Positions 45,619 through 54,301 of a stretch of DNA of 64,000 nt are shown here, in pieces (the stretch's first letter is position 1; each line of letters starts with the position of its first letter). Both the position numbers and the translations under genes were made by a program. The notes below the pieces were generated by a model. It ran no database searches. It worked only from the letters and a program-made list of their open reading frames with translations, and had not been told where the DNA came from. Location of the stretch: NCBI RefSeq assembly GCF_021398715.1, contig NZ_CP090347.1, positions 1-64,000 of the forward strand. The letters are read 5' to 3'. Source of the stretch: Microbacterium binotii. GTDB taxonomy: Bacteria > Actinomycetota > Actinomycetes > Actinomycetales > Microbacteriaceae.

Positions 45619-46374
45619 ATGAGCAGCGAGAAGGCGGCAGCCGGGATCGACAGAGACGCTCCAGTGGCGATTCACTCGCAGATCTCCGAGCGCATCCGCA
45701 ATCGCGTCGCCACCGGCGAATGGCCCGCTCACTACCGACTCAAGAGCGAGCCCGAGCTCGCCGCAGAACTGGGCGTGAGTCGTGGCACACTGCGGCGGGC
45801 TCTGACGACGCTGATCGAGGAGGGACTTCTGCGTCAGGTGCGGGGCCGCGGCACCTTCGTGACGTCCACGACCTTCGAGCCCGCCATCGCCCAGCGTCTC
45901 AGCACCCTGTCGGAGGACTTCGCCCACCAGGGGGTCGTGTTCGACACCGAGGTACGAAGCGCCGAGGCCATCGAGCCGCCACGGCCGGTCGCGGCCCTGC
46001 TGGACGTGCCCGCGGGCGGCCAGGTGCTGCGGCTGTCGCGTCTGCGCTCCACCGACGGGGATCCCGTCACCCTTCTCACGAACTACGTGAGGCTGGATCT
46101 CACACCGGGCATCCTCGAGACCGACTTCTCGCGGGAGAGCCTTTTCGGAACCCTCGAGGGCAAGTTCGGGATGAAGATCGGCACCGCGCGTCGCACGTTC
46201 AGCGCCGAAGCCGCGACCGAGGAGATCGCCGACGCCCTGCGCTTGAGGGTCGGCGAACCGGTGCAGTACATGCAGCAGGTGACCTACCTCGCCGATGGGC
46301 GACCGATCGAGTTCTCGGATGTCTGGATCCACAGCGGACGCCTCCAGGTGACGTCGCTGCTGTCCCGACGCTGA
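45619..46374 (+). CDS. GntR-family regulator with UTRA domain
   Basis: The probable local regulator of the sugar operon. The ATG at 45619 follows a GGGGGAG site. The winged helix-turn-helix occupies about residues 12-75 (ELAAELGVSRGTLRRALTTLIEEGLLRQVRGRGTFV) and a UTRA ligand-binding domain covers about 95-245. 251 aa. It is codirectional with the operon, 96 nt after the aldolase; the ligand may be a phosphosugar intermediate. Inferred from position. Confidence 0.85.
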   Translation: MSSEKAAAGIDRDAPVAIHSQISERIRNRVATGEWPAHYRLKSEPELAAELGVSRGTLRRALTTLIEEGLLRQVRGRGTFVTSTTFEPAIAQRLSTLSEDFAHQGVVFDTEVRSAEAIEPPRPVAALLDVPAGGQVLRLSRLRSTDGDPVTLLTNYVRLDLTPGILETDFSRESLFGTLEGKFGMKIGTARRTFSAEAATEEIADALRLRVGEPVQYMQQVTYLADGRPIEFSDVWIHSGRLQVTSLLSRR

Positions 46375-46390
46375 GCGCTCGACGCTCCCG

Positions 46391-46672
46391 TCAGGATGCG
46401 TTCTGGCGGCAGCGAAGCGGTACCTCGAGCTCGACGACGTCTCCGATCAGGGGCGGAAGGCCCTCGGCCATCTCGATCTCGTCGCCGACCAGCGCAGCGA
46501 TCGCGGCGTGGAGTGCGGCGGGCACGTCCTCGGCGCGGGTCGCCTCGAGTTCGACCTCGCGGCGAGCGACGGCGTCACCGTCGCCGTTGATGAAGCGCAG
46601 CGTCGCCCGCCAGGCGGCTCCCGTGGCTGGTGGTGCGCTCAGGCGCGCACGGATGTAGCCGGTTTCCTCCAC
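46391..46672 (-). CDS. Small conserved-looking protein, function unknown
   Basis: A 93-aa protein with a GTG start at 46672 and an AGGGGG site upstream. It begins EETGYIRARLSAPPATGAAWRATLRFING, mixed alpha/beta and acidic, with no membrane helix. It lies convergent to the GntR gene. I do not recognise the family. The longer upstream reading frame is disordered-looking and was not used. Confidence 0.55.
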   Translation of the reverse strand: MEETGYIRARLSAPPATGAAWRATLRFINGDGDAVARREVELEATRAEDVPAALHAAIAALVGDEIEMAEGLPPLIGDVVELEVPLRCRQNAS

Positions 46673-46805
46673 GATGTCCCCCTGATGTCGTGAGAGTGCT
46701 TTGCTCTTCTTTCCTACACCGCCGACGTTTCGCGCAGCAGCGGCGGTACCTGGCAGTGAGCTGGGTGTCCGTGCATGTCGTGGCGGCTCGTCCCCCTCCG
46801 CCCGT

Positions 46806-47498
46806 TCAACCGATCGACGACGGCGCCGAGGCGTCGAGACGATTGCGCACGCCCCACAGGGCGAGCTGAGTGCGATCCTGCGTCCCGGTCTTGCGCATGG
46901 CGGACTGGAGGTGCGAGCGCACCGTGTGCACCGAGAGGTGCAGGTGCGCGGCGATGGCGTCGCTGCCCGTGACACCGATCGCCAGAGCCGCGACCACGCG
47001 CCTCTCGGCGGGCGAGAGCGACTGAAGCGCATCCGCATCCGCGGCGGCGGGGCGGCGGCGCACGAGCTCCTTGAGGATGGATGCGGTGACGCGCGACGAC
47101 ACGAGCGCCTCGCCGCGCGCGGCGGCGAGGACGGCCGGTACGAGCTGATCTGAGTCGTGGCTCTTCAGGAGGTATCCGACTGCACCGGAGTCCAGCGCTT
47201 CCAGGACGAGCTGGTCGACCGCGAAGCTCGTCATCACGATGATCGCCGGCGTCGCCCCGTGCGCTTCACGGCGCAGGATGCGGGTGGCCTCCAACCCGTT
47301 CATCGCGGGCATCTGCAGGTCCATCAGCACGACGTCGGCGCGCTCCGATCTCGCGAGGGCGACCGCATCCTCTCCCGTCGCCACTTCGCCGATGACGTGG
47401 ATCTGAGCGATCTGCTCGAGCTGGAGCCGGAGACCTCGCCGGACTGCGCGGTTGTCGTCCGCGATGAGCACGCGGATGGGCTGCCGATCGGTGTCCAC
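46806..47498 (-). CDS. NarL/LuxR-family response regulator
   Basis: The 230-aa regulator has an N-terminal receiver domain with DDN near residues 14-16, phosphoacceptor Asp60 in DVVLMDLQMP and a Lys in LLKSHDS. A C-terminal LuxR-type helix-turn-helix follows (LSPAERRVVAALAIGVTGSDAIAAHLHLSVHTVRSHLQSAMRKTG). It uses a GTG start 1 nt after the kinase stop and forms a pair with it. The target genes are unknown. Confidence 0.92.
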   Translation of the reverse strand: MDTDRQPIRVLIADDNRAVRRGLRLQLEQIAQIHVIGEVATGEDAVALARSERADVVLMDLQMPAMNGLEATRILRREAHGATPAIIVMTSFAVDQLVLEALDSGAVGYLLKSHDSDQLVPAVLAAARGEALVSSRVTASILKELVRRRPAAADADALQSLSPAERRVVAALAIGVTGSDAIAAHLHLSVHTVRSHLQSAMRKTGTQDRTQLALWGVRNRLDASAPSSIG

Positions 47499-47499
47499 G

Positions 47500-48783
47500 T
47501 CAGACCCCGGCCAACGCGACGGGCAGGCGGGTGTGCACGCGCCAGCCTCCGTCCGGGGTCGGTGACGCCGTGAGAGAGCCGCCGAGCAGCTCGGCGCGGT
47601 CGCCCAGCGTCGTGAGTCCCCATCCCAGCCCGATACCCGGGTGGCGCTCGGCGTCGTCCGGGCCGGGAGCGTTCGTGACGGTGACCTCCAGCGCCCGCTC
47701 GGACAGCCTCACCGCCACATCGACGCGCGCACCGGGGGCATACTTGGCCGCGTTCGTGAGGGACTCGGCGATGACGCGGTACGCCGTCGTGGAGACGACG
47801 GCCGGCAGATCGTCGGGGCTCGCTGTGCTGATGAGCCGCACATCTGCACCGCGCGCCCGCCAGAACTCGACGAGTTCCGTGGTCTGACGGAGGTCCCGGG
47901 TGACTTCGACCGGCTCGGAGTCCACCGCTCGCAGATCCTGCAGCGCGCTGGACAGGCTCGCCGCAGCGAACCGTCCCTCGGCGCGGACATCCGCGACCAG
48001 CTCGAGCGCATCGGCGGGATGCGCCGGCGCCATCTTCAGCGCAGCATCGGCGAGGGTGATGAGTCCCGCCAGATGTTGCCCGGCCACGTCGTGGAGCTCC
48101 TGGGCGATGCGCGCGCGTTCGGCAGCCCTCGCCTGCTCGATGCGCTCCTCGTGTTCGCGTTCGACGGCCTCGGCACCGCGGCGAGTCCGCTCCGCGCGCG
48201 AGACCACGACGTGCCACCAGATGCCGAGGGCGGCGGCCGAGAAGGCGAGCAGGGCGAAGCGGGTGATCTCCGCGATGAGAAAGGCGACGATGTGCGCGGG
48301 GTTCTCCCCGAGCGTCATCGTCCAGCCCACCCACACGAGCGCGACCGCCGAGGTGACCAGCGCCGCCCATCCGAGAGCGAGAGCCGGCGTCGCACGCGCG
48401 GCCACGAGGAAGAGCGCCAGCACGATCACCAGTTGCATGGCGGCGAGCCACGTCGGGGCGTCGGTGACGAACAGCAGCGCCACGTAGACGGCGATCGTCG
48501 CCGTGAGAGCCAGGACCGGCCGCCGGGCGCTGAGCGCGAGGCCAGCCGACTGGAGCATGCACCCGAGTGTGAGTGTCGTGATCATGACGGCGGGGCTCAG
48601 CGGAAGCGTCCAGGCCATGCCGATGTCGACGAGAGCGGAGAGGGGCGTGACCAGCACCTGCGCCAGCGTCGCAACGCACATGATGGCCGCGAAGATCACA
48701 CTCGTGCGCCGGCGATCGAGGAGGGCGAACGGTCCGGAGGACGCGACCGACGCGTCGGCGACGGATGGGGGGACTGGTCGCAT
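47500..48783 (-). CDS. Sensor histidine kinase (NarX/DesK group)
   Basis: A 427-aa kinase with about six transmembrane helices at the N-terminus (residues 30-205), a coiled coil and a HisKA_3 domain with the phosphorylated His231 in RIAQELHDVAGQHL. The GHL-type ATPase domain carries ESLTNAAKYAPGARV and GLGWGLTTLGDRAELLGG. No periplasmic sensor domain is seen, so the signal may be in the membrane. It acts with the regulator directly downstream. Confidence 0.92.
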   Translation of the reverse strand: MRPVPPSVADASVASSGPFALLDRRRTSVIFAAIMCVATLAQVLVTPLSALVDIGMAWTLPLSPAVMITTLTLGCMLQSAGLALSARRPVLALTATIAVYVALLFVTDAPTWLAAMQLVIVLALFLVAARATPALALGWAALVTSAVALVWVGWTMTLGENPAHIVAFLIAEITRFALLAFSAAALGIWWHVVVSRAERTRRGAEAVEREHEERIEQARAAERARIAQELHDVAGQHLAGLITLADAALKMAPAHPADALELVADVRAEGRFAAASLSSALQDLRAVDSEPVEVTRDLRQTTELVEFWRARGADVRLISTASPDDLPAVVSTTAYRVIAESLTNAAKYAPGARVDVAVRLSERALEVTVTNAPGPDDAERHPGIGLGWGLTTLGDRAELLGGSLTASPTPDGGWRVHTRLPVALAGV

Positions 48784-49126
48784 CCGGTGCCGGCCTTCTC
48801 GTCTCGTCGGGATGGGGCTTCTCCGCCGCCGATCCTATGGTGGACCGTCGCCGCGGTGCGGCGTCGGGATCCGACCGCAGGACGAGGGCATTTCATCCAT
48901 ACGGATGATGACGGCCCGCATCCGATCGGGTTGTCTGGAACCGTTGCCGCGGATGCGGCGGTGTCCCTTTGGGGGGAGAGCTCGTCATCACGCCGCGTCG
49001 GGCGGTCGTGACGGGATCGCTGACACCGCTGCTCGCGGCCTCGGTGGGCGCCGCTCGGGTGGCGGCGCCCACCACACCTCGCGCGCCGCATCCGATACTG
49101 GAGACAGCGACGCGGAGGATGGGCAC
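48784..49126. other. Divergent intergenic region
   Basis: 340 bp between the leftward kinase and the rightward aldo/keto reductase. It contains a small perfect 6-bp hairpin TCATCC-ATAC-GGATGA (48893-48908), possibly a regulator site, and GATACT (about 49093) with CGGAGGA (about 49112) before the reductase start. No gene is supported. Confidence 0.4.
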
Positions 49127-50068
49127 ATGCAGGAGTCAGCGCACACGGCGGAACTCGGATTCGGTCTCGCGGCCGTGGGACGTCCCGCCTACATCACGAG
49201 CGATCGCGAACACGATCTCGGAACCCCCGCGGCCCGCTCGGTCGCCGCTCTTCGGAGCCGGGTCCACGCGCTCCTGGACACCGCGTGGGCTCTCGGCATC
49301 CGCTACCTGGATGCGGCGCGCTCCTACGGCCTGGCCGAGGAGTTCCTCGGCTCCTGGCTCGCTGCGCACCCCGAGCGCCGCGCGTCGTTGACGATCGGCT
49401 CCAAGTGGGGTTATGAGTACGTCGGCGGCTGGGATCCCGCGGCCGGGGTCCATGAGCGCAAGGAGCACACGCTCACGATGCTCGACCGGCAGTGGCCCGA
49501 GACGCTCGCCGCCCTCGGCGGCCGACCGGACTTCTATCTCGTCCACTCCGTGACGCCTGACTCCCCCGCCCTCGCCGACGCGGCGCTGCGGGAGCGGATC
49601 GGCGAGATCCGGGACGCCGGAGTCCGGGTGGGCATCTCGACGAGCGGGCCACGCCAGGCCGAGGTCATCGACCGGGCGCGAGCGGAGCACGGCGACCTCT
49701 TCTCCGTCGTGCAGTCCACGTGGAACGTGTTCGAGCCCTCGGCGGGCCCCGCTCTCGCACGGGCGCACGATGCGGGGTGGACCGTCGTTCTGAAGGAGGT
49801 GCTGGCCAACGGCTGGCTGAGCGACTCCCACGCGCCGACGGTGGTGAGGGATGCGGCGCGCACCGCCTCCCTCACCGTCGACGAGTACGCATTCGCGGTG
49901 GCTCGTCGTCAGGAGTGGGCCGACATCGTGCTCAGCGGCGCCGCCACCGACGACCAGCTGCGTCGCGGAGCCGAGCGCAGCGCGCCGGCGGGCGCACTGC
50001 CGACGCCGTCGTTCGCCGTCGATCCGGACAGCTACTGGCAGCGGCGGTCCGCCCTCGACTGGGCCTGA
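49127..50068 (+). CDS. Aldo/keto reductase family protein
   Basis: A 313-aa (beta/alpha)8 NADPH-type oxidoreductase. The N-terminus HTAELGFGLAAVGRPAY is followed by YLDAARSYGLAEEFLG, with Asp and Tyr at the usual catalytic places. Then GSKWGYEYVGG provides the Lys, and YLVHSVTPDS the His. The ATG at 49127 is preceded by CGGAGGA; the much longer upstream frame is a shadow of the kinase. The substrate is unknown. It is monocistronic. Confidence 0.87.
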   Translation: MQESAHTAELGFGLAAVGRPAYITSDREHDLGTPAARSVAALRSRVHALLDTAWALGIRYLDAARSYGLAEEFLGSWLAAHPERRASLTIGSKWGYEYVGGWDPAAGVHERKEHTLTMLDRQWPETLAALGGRPDFYLVHSVTPDSPALADAALRERIGEIRDAGVRVGISTSGPRQAEVIDRARAEHGDLFSVVQSTWNVFEPSAGPALARAHDAGWTVVLKEVLANGWLSDSHAPTVVRDAARTASLTVDEYAFAVARRQEWADIVLSGAATDDQLRRGAERSAPAGALPTPSFAVDPDSYWQRRSALDWA

Positions 50069-50117
50069 CGGCCCTCGCAGAAGAACCTGAGTGTTGCTTA
50101 TGCGATGGCACTGATTT

Positions 50118-50135
50118 GTCCCCCATATGGGGGAC
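50118..50135. promoter_or_regulatory. 18-bp perfect palindrome upstream of 6C RNA
   Basis: GTCCCCCATATGGGGGAC is a perfect palindrome. It lies between a TTGTCC -35-like (50116-50121) and the TACTCT -10 (50141-50146) of the small RNA, so a bound protein would control that promoter. Confidence 0.6.
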
Positions 50136-50140
50136 AGGGG

Positions 50141-50146
50141 TACTCT
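50141..50146 (+). promoter_or_regulatory. -10 hexamer TACTCT of the small RNA
   Basis: TACTCT lies 8 nt upstream of the first hairpin of the 6C RNA, giving a start near 50153. Confidence 0.5.
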
Positions 50147-50152
50147 GAGTGC

Positions 50153-50227
50153 ACGAGCCCTTCACCTCCCCCAATCGAAGGGCTCCACGGCCCCCTCCGC
50201 TCCCCCCAGCAGGAGGGGGCCTTTCTC
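50153..50227 (+). ncRNA. 6C small RNA
   Basis: The 6C RNA is a conserved actinobacterial regulator with two hairpins whose loops carry runs of C that can pair with G-rich ribosome-binding sites. Here hairpin 1 has the 8-bp stem GAGCCCTT/AAGGGCTC (50155-50162, 50178-50185) with loop containing CCTCCCCC. Hairpin 2 has a 10-bp stem (50189-50198, 50212-50221) with CTCCCCCC in the loop, followed by TTTCT and acting as terminator. A promoter lies just upstream. The family call rests on this structure. Confidence 0.75.
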
Positions 50228-50867
50228 ATTGGCTCCGTCGACGGTGGTACGAGCGCAGGATCGCATCGCCTCGCGCGGCGTTGCGGCTGACGAGGGCGCC
50301 CCGAAGGGCGTCCCCGGCTCGGCGCCCCGTGTCGGAGGTCACGTCGATGAACGCCCAGCCCTGCAGATTCCGCTCGAGGGTGAGTGACGTCTCGCGGATG
50401 AATCGGCCGAGCACGATGTTGCCGGTGGCCATCGAGAGCGTCCGGAAGAAAGCGGTCGATGCCTCGGTGTGCCCGGCTGTGCCGACGGGAGTGGCGAGCA
50501 TGCGGTCGTATGCGGCGACGAGGAGGGCCAGCTGTTCGTCCGAGCACGTCGGCAATGCCGCACGCAGAGCCTCCGCCGTGAAGCCGACGATGAAGGCGCG
50601 GGTATCCGCGACGAGGCGTTCGGTGGGCACGGTGACGCGGGTGAACCGGTTCGCTGATATCTCCACGAGTCCGATGCGCTCCAGCCGCTGCAGCGCCTCG
50701 CGTACCGGTGTGCGCGAGATGCCGAAGCGTTCGGCCAGCTCCACGTCGCGCAGGGACTGTCCGGGGGCGAGCTTTCCGTCGCGGATGGCGCGACCGAGCA
50801 GCTCGAAGACCTCGTCTCCGAGCATCCGGCGACGGCGCGGCGGCCGCGATGTCGGGTGGTCGGCCAT
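50226..50867 (-). CDS. GntR-family regulator (FCD type)
   Basis: A 213-aa regulator. The winged helix-turn-helix is at about residues 18-80 (LRDVELAERFGISRTPVREALQRLERIGLVEI) and a helical FCD effector domain fills about 90-205. It is transcribed convergently to the 6C RNA, whose terminator touches its stop codon. No adjacent metabolic operon indicates its ligand. Confidence 0.85.
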   Translation of the reverse strand: MADHPTSRPPRRRRMLGDEVFELLGRAIRDGKLAPGQSLRDVELAERFGISRTPVREALQRLERIGLVEISANRFTRVTVPTERLVADTRAFIVGFTAEALRAALPTCSDEQLALLVAAYDRMLATPVGTAGHTEASTAFFRTLSMATGNIVLGRFIRETSLTLERNLQGWAFIDVTSDTGRRAGDALRGALVSRNAARGDAILRSYHRRRSQ

Positions 50868-51179
50868 GGCGCGACCAGTCTACGGCGCGGCCCGCCGAAC
50901 GACCGCGGAGTTTTGCCCTGTCGCCGGGGAATCTCTGTGGCGATTCGGCGGCGACACAGTAGAGTGATCGCTGTCGCGCTCCGCGCGACGTATCCGGGGG
51001 GATCCGTCGACGCCCGGGCCTATGAGCTCAGCTCGGCCCGGGCGTCGAATGGTTAACGGCCCGCGTCGCCCGTGCAACGATTTCGTCACCATCTGCAACT
51101 CTTCCCCACTGGCCACTCCGCGCCGCTACGGTGGGAGGTCACTGGCGCAGAGGGTGCCGGACGCACAAGAAGGCAAGGC
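50868..51179. other. Leader/intergenic region before the cold-shock gene
   Basis: 310 bp without genes. It contains TAGAGT (50960-50965), a possible -10, and a 14-bp perfect hairpin (51007-51020 with 51035-51048) with loop TATGAGCTCAGCTC. A second -10-like TACGGT lies at 51127-51132. It may hold a structured leader or a small RNA. Confidence 0.45.
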
Positions 51180-51386
51180 ATGAGCACGACGGGTACGGTC
51201 AAGTGGTTCAACTCCGAGAAGGGTTTCGGGTTCATCGCTCCCGATGAGGGGGGCGCGGACGTCTTCGCTCACTTCAGCGCGATCGACGGCAACGGATACC
51301 GCTCGCTCGAGGAGAACCAGCGGGTCGAGTTCGAGGTCGAGCAGGGCCCCAAGGGTCTGCAGGCAGCGAAGATCCGCGCTCTCTGA
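51180..51386 (+). CDS. cspA: Cold-shock protein (CspA family)
   Basis: A 68-aa single-domain RNA chaperone. Both RNA-binding motifs are present, KGFGFI near residue 14 and VFAHF near residue 28, in the standard frame [16 protein letters not shown]. The ATG at 51180 gives the canonical length, against an artificial longer frame. A convergent terminator follows. Confidence 0.96.
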   Translation: MSTTGTVKWFNSEKGFGFIAPDEGGADVFAHFSAIDGNGYRSLEENQRVEFEVEQGPKGLQAAKIRAL

Positions 51387-51398
51387 AGCGCGAATCGA

Positions 51399-51435
51399 CA
51401 AGAGGGACGGGATGCCTGGCATCCCGTCCCTCTTG
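51399..51435. terminator. Bidirectional terminator between cspA and the MprF-like gene
   Basis: A perfect 17-bp stem (51399-51415 with 51419-51435) has a 3-nt loop, placed between two convergent genes. Confidence 0.85.
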
Positions 51436-51443
51436 CGTTCGCG

Positions 51444-53525
51444 TCAGGAGGTTCCGCGGACGAGTTCGAGACCGGCGCCGGCGAACTGACGCAGCGTCGC
51501 CGTCGGCAGGAAGGCTCTCGTGAGCCCGAGGCCGATGCGGGTGAGGTCGCTCTCGTCGCGGTAGAGCAGGTACATGGTCTCGTACCGCGGGTGGAACTTC
51601 TCCTTGAACCGGTGCAGTGACTGGAAGCCGTAAACGGGCTCCAGTGCCTCGGCGAGCTTGCCGCTCAGCTCGGCGATGAGTCCCGCATCCGGCGGATAGT
51701 CGTGGGCGAGCGGCGCTCCCGACAGCGACATGATCTGCGCGCCCTCCTCGGAGAAGGCCTTGGCGGACGAGCCGATGAGGAACTCCATCACCGGGCCGAA
51801 GCCGCCCTCGCGCCGACGCATGAGATCCAGCGTCCAGCCGTGGATGCCGCCGCCCGGTGCGTAGACGGGGAGCCACGACAGGAACCCGTCGACATCGCCC
51901 GCGGGTGAGATCGCGAGCGCGAGACGTACCTCAGGGTCGGCGGCCTCGGTCAGGGTGCCGAGGGTGAAGCTCATCTCCGGGAGGCCCTTGTCGCCCACCC
52001 AGCTCTCGGAGATCGCGCGCAGTTGGGCGCGGATCCCCCACGGTTCGTCGGCGAGCCGCGTGAGTCGGAACGTCATCTCCTCGCGCCCCGCCCGGTTGAA
52101 GGACGTGCGGACGGCGTTCCAGGCCTTGCCGGTGAACTCGAGTCCGGGAAGGTCCACGATCGTGTCGTCGGCCACCACCAGGCTGCGCCAGCTCCCCGGC
52201 ACCGCGTCACGGGTCCGTTCACTCGCGCTGAAGAAACAGGGAACGAGACCGGCGCGCTCGGCCGAGTCGATGAACGCCGATACGGCGGCGCGCGCGTCTG
52301 CCTCCGGGCCGATCGGATCGGCCAGCACCAGCGCGACGGAGGCGCGACTCTGGAACGCGACGATGCTCTCCGACACCCGGGCGTAGTGGTTGCCCTCCCA
52401 GGTCGTCATCCACGACAGCGTTCCCCCGCCGAAGCGGTGCAGCTGTTCGCGCAGTGCGGTCTGATCCGGCGCGGGCGGCTGCCCGATGCGGGTGCGCCGG
52501 CGCGCGCGGAAGGCGCCGCGCACCCAGACGAGGTAGATGAGAACGAGCAGCCAGAGCACGCCGGTCGCGAGCGAGAGCGAGGGATCGCCCGAGAGGACGT
52601 CGGCGGCTTCGGTCCAGCTCGTCAGGGCGATCAGGGCGACGAGGAGAGCGAACGACAGAAGATTGAGGCCCGTCAGCACGAGCCCGAGGATCCAGGCCCA
52701 CCGACGGCCGCGTCGCAGCCCGTTGGCGATGAACGCGATCGCGACCACGTCGATCGCCACATCCCAGACCGAGCCCGAGCCGGGGGTGGTGGATCCGAAG
52801 GGGCCGTCCGTCGGGACCACGAAGACGATCATCTCGAGGACGGCGAGCACGATCAGCGCGAGGAAGGCGACGAGCCGCTGCTCCCGCACGGTCGTGCGCT
52901 GCGGGCGCAGCGAGCGGTCCACGAAGAGCACCAGGACCACCGCCAGCAGGTGCTCGATATCGTCGAGATTGCCCCAGAACAGCATCGTGACGAAGACGTA
53001 GCCCAGAAGCAGCAGCCAGACGCGCATGCGCCACGGCGCGCGAAGGAGGCCCACCGCCGCGGCGATGGCGGCGAACGCGCCGCCGGAGGGCCCGACATCC
53101 AGAGCACTCGCCTGCGTGAGCGCCCAGGGCCAGCCGGTCAGCGAGAGCGTCCAGACGAGAAGGGCCGCCGCCAGCACCGCGAACAGCTGGCCGATCGTGA
53201 AGTAGGCGAGCGCCACGCGAGTGCCGCGGCGGAACTCGAGGTACGCCATTCCCGCGAAGCTCGCCACCGCGAAGAGGTAGAGGCCAGGGTGGCCGACGAT
53301 GAAGGTTCCGGTGACCGGTGTCCACCAGCGGCCGGCCTCGAGGGCGGGCCAACCGTAGGCCCACAGCTCCATGCCCGGGTTCCGATGGAAGGGGTGCCAG
53401 AGCGCGCCGGTGATGATCCCGGTCACCAGCAGTGCGGCGACCAGGACGAGAGTCGCGGGCATGCGGCGTGCGACCCGCATCGCGGCGCGGGGCCTCGGTC
53501 GGCTGGCGGCGTCGTCCGTCGTCAT
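51444..53525 (-). CDS. mprF: MprF-like phosphatidylglycerol lysyltransferase-domain protein
   Basis: A 693-aa membrane enzyme of the DUF2156/MprF type. An N-terminal rhomboid-like membrane domain (about residues 20-215, starting PATLVLVAALLVTGIITGALWHPF) lacks the GxSG and His of active rhomboids. Further helices reach about 340, and a C-terminal aminoacyl-PG synthase (GNAT-like) domain covers about 360-690 with WEGNHYARVSESIVAF and SFNRAGREEM. It probably adds an amino acid to phosphatidylglycerol. The ATG at 53525 is chosen; the longer frame upstream is unsupported. Confidence 0.82.
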   Translation of the reverse strand: MTTDDAASRPRPRAAMRVARRMPATLVLVAALLVTGIITGALWHPFHRNPGMELWAYGWPALEAGRWWTPVTGTFIVGHPGLYLFAVASFAGMAYLEFRRGTRVALAYFTIGQLFAVLAAALLVWTLSLTGWPWALTQASALDVGPSGGAFAAIAAAVGLLRAPWRMRVWLLLLGYVFVTMLFWGNLDDIEHLLAVVLVLFVDRSLRPQRTTVREQRLVAFLALIVLAVLEMIVFVVPTDGPFGSTTPGSGSVWDVAIDVVAIAFIANGLRRGRRWAWILGLVLTGLNLLSFALLVALIALTSWTEAADVLSGDPSLSLATGVLWLLVLIYLVWVRGAFRARRRTRIGQPPAPDQTALREQLHRFGGGTLSWMTTWEGNHYARVSESIVAFQSRASVALVLADPIGPEADARAAVSAFIDSAERAGLVPCFFSASERTRDAVPGSWRSLVVADDTIVDLPGLEFTGKAWNAVRTSFNRAGREEMTFRLTRLADEPWGIRAQLRAISESWVGDKGLPEMSFTLGTLTEAADPEVRLALAISPAGDVDGFLSWLPVYAPGGGIHGWTLDLMRRREGGFGPVMEFLIGSSAKAFSEEGAQIMSLSGAPLAHDYPPDAGLIAELSGKLAEALEPVYGFQSLHRFKEKFHPRYETMYLLYRDESDLTRIGLGLTRAFLPTATLRQFAGAGLELVRGTS

Positions 53526-53551
53526 GCGCTCACGATAGCGACGCGAAGGGC

Positions 53552-54232
53552 TCAGGCGTCGGAGTCGACCAGCAGCAGCGCGTGGAGTTCGTCGGCGTTG
53601 TCGACGACGGCCTGGGCGCCCTCGGCCTCGTGCGGCCAGCTGAAGCCCCACCGCACGAAGATCACCGGTACGCCGTTGGCCGTCGCGCCGTCCACGTCAT
53701 GGTGCCGGTCGCCGATCAGCACCGGGCGCGAAGTGTCGACCCCGGCAGCCTGCATCCGGCGCAGAGCCTCGGCGACGATGTCGGCCTTGGTCGCGAGCGT
53801 CTTCTCATCGGGCGTCGCGCCCGTGATGGCCGTCATGTGCTCCGCGAGGTCGAAGTGCAGCATGAGCGCCTGCACCTGGTTCTCGGGCTTCGAGCTGGCC
53901 GTGCCCTGGGGAACTCCCGCGGCGGCGAGGTCGTCGACGATCTGCTTGACCCCCGGGTACAGCTTGACGTCGGTCGTGTAGCCGTCGGCCTTGCCGAGCG
54001 CACGGTAGAACGTGACCGCATCCGTGGCACCCTCCGGCGTCATCCCGGCGTGGTGCTGGAAGGACTCGTACAGGGGAGGTCCGATCCAGTGCACCAGCTC
54101 GGCGCGCGTCGGCGCCGGGAGTCCGAAGTGCTCGAGCGTGATCGTGAGGCGGCGCAGGATCCCATCGGATGCGTCGACGAGCGTGCCATCGACGTCCCAG
54201 AGGATGCAGGAGAACGGGGATCCGACGGACAT
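53552..54232 (-). CDS. HAD-family hydrolase (phosphatase)
   Basis: A 226-aa haloacid-dehalogenase-type phosphatase resembling phosphoglycolate or pyrophosphate phosphatases. Motif I is LWDVDGTLVD with nucleophile Asp, the Ser/Thr of motif II lies in GTASSKP, and motif IV is IGDRHHDVDGA. The ATG at 54232 is used; a GTG three codons upstream is possible, and neither has a well-spaced ribosome site. The substrate is unknown. Confidence 0.85.
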   Translation of the reverse strand: MSVGSPFSCILWDVDGTLVDASDGILRRLTITLEHFGLPAPTRAELVHWIGPPLYESFQHHAGMTPEGATDAVTFYRALGKADGYTTDVKLYPGVKQIVDDLAAAGVPQGTASSKPENQVQALMLHFDLAEHMTAITGATPDEKTLATKADIVAEALRRMQAAGVDTSRPVLIGDRHHDVDGATANGVPVIFVRWGFSWPHEAEGAQAVVDNADELHALLLVDSDA

Positions 54233-54301
54233 GGCTCCCACGCTATCGTGCGCCGGCGAGGGGTCAGCCCGTCCGGGCGGGTCGCAAGGGTGCGGCGCGT
54301 C

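Noticed and set aside
51007..51048. Hairpin upstream of cspA as a rho-independent terminator
   Set aside because: No T tract follows it, and the nearest leftward gene starts rather than ends on this side. Kept as a structural finding only.
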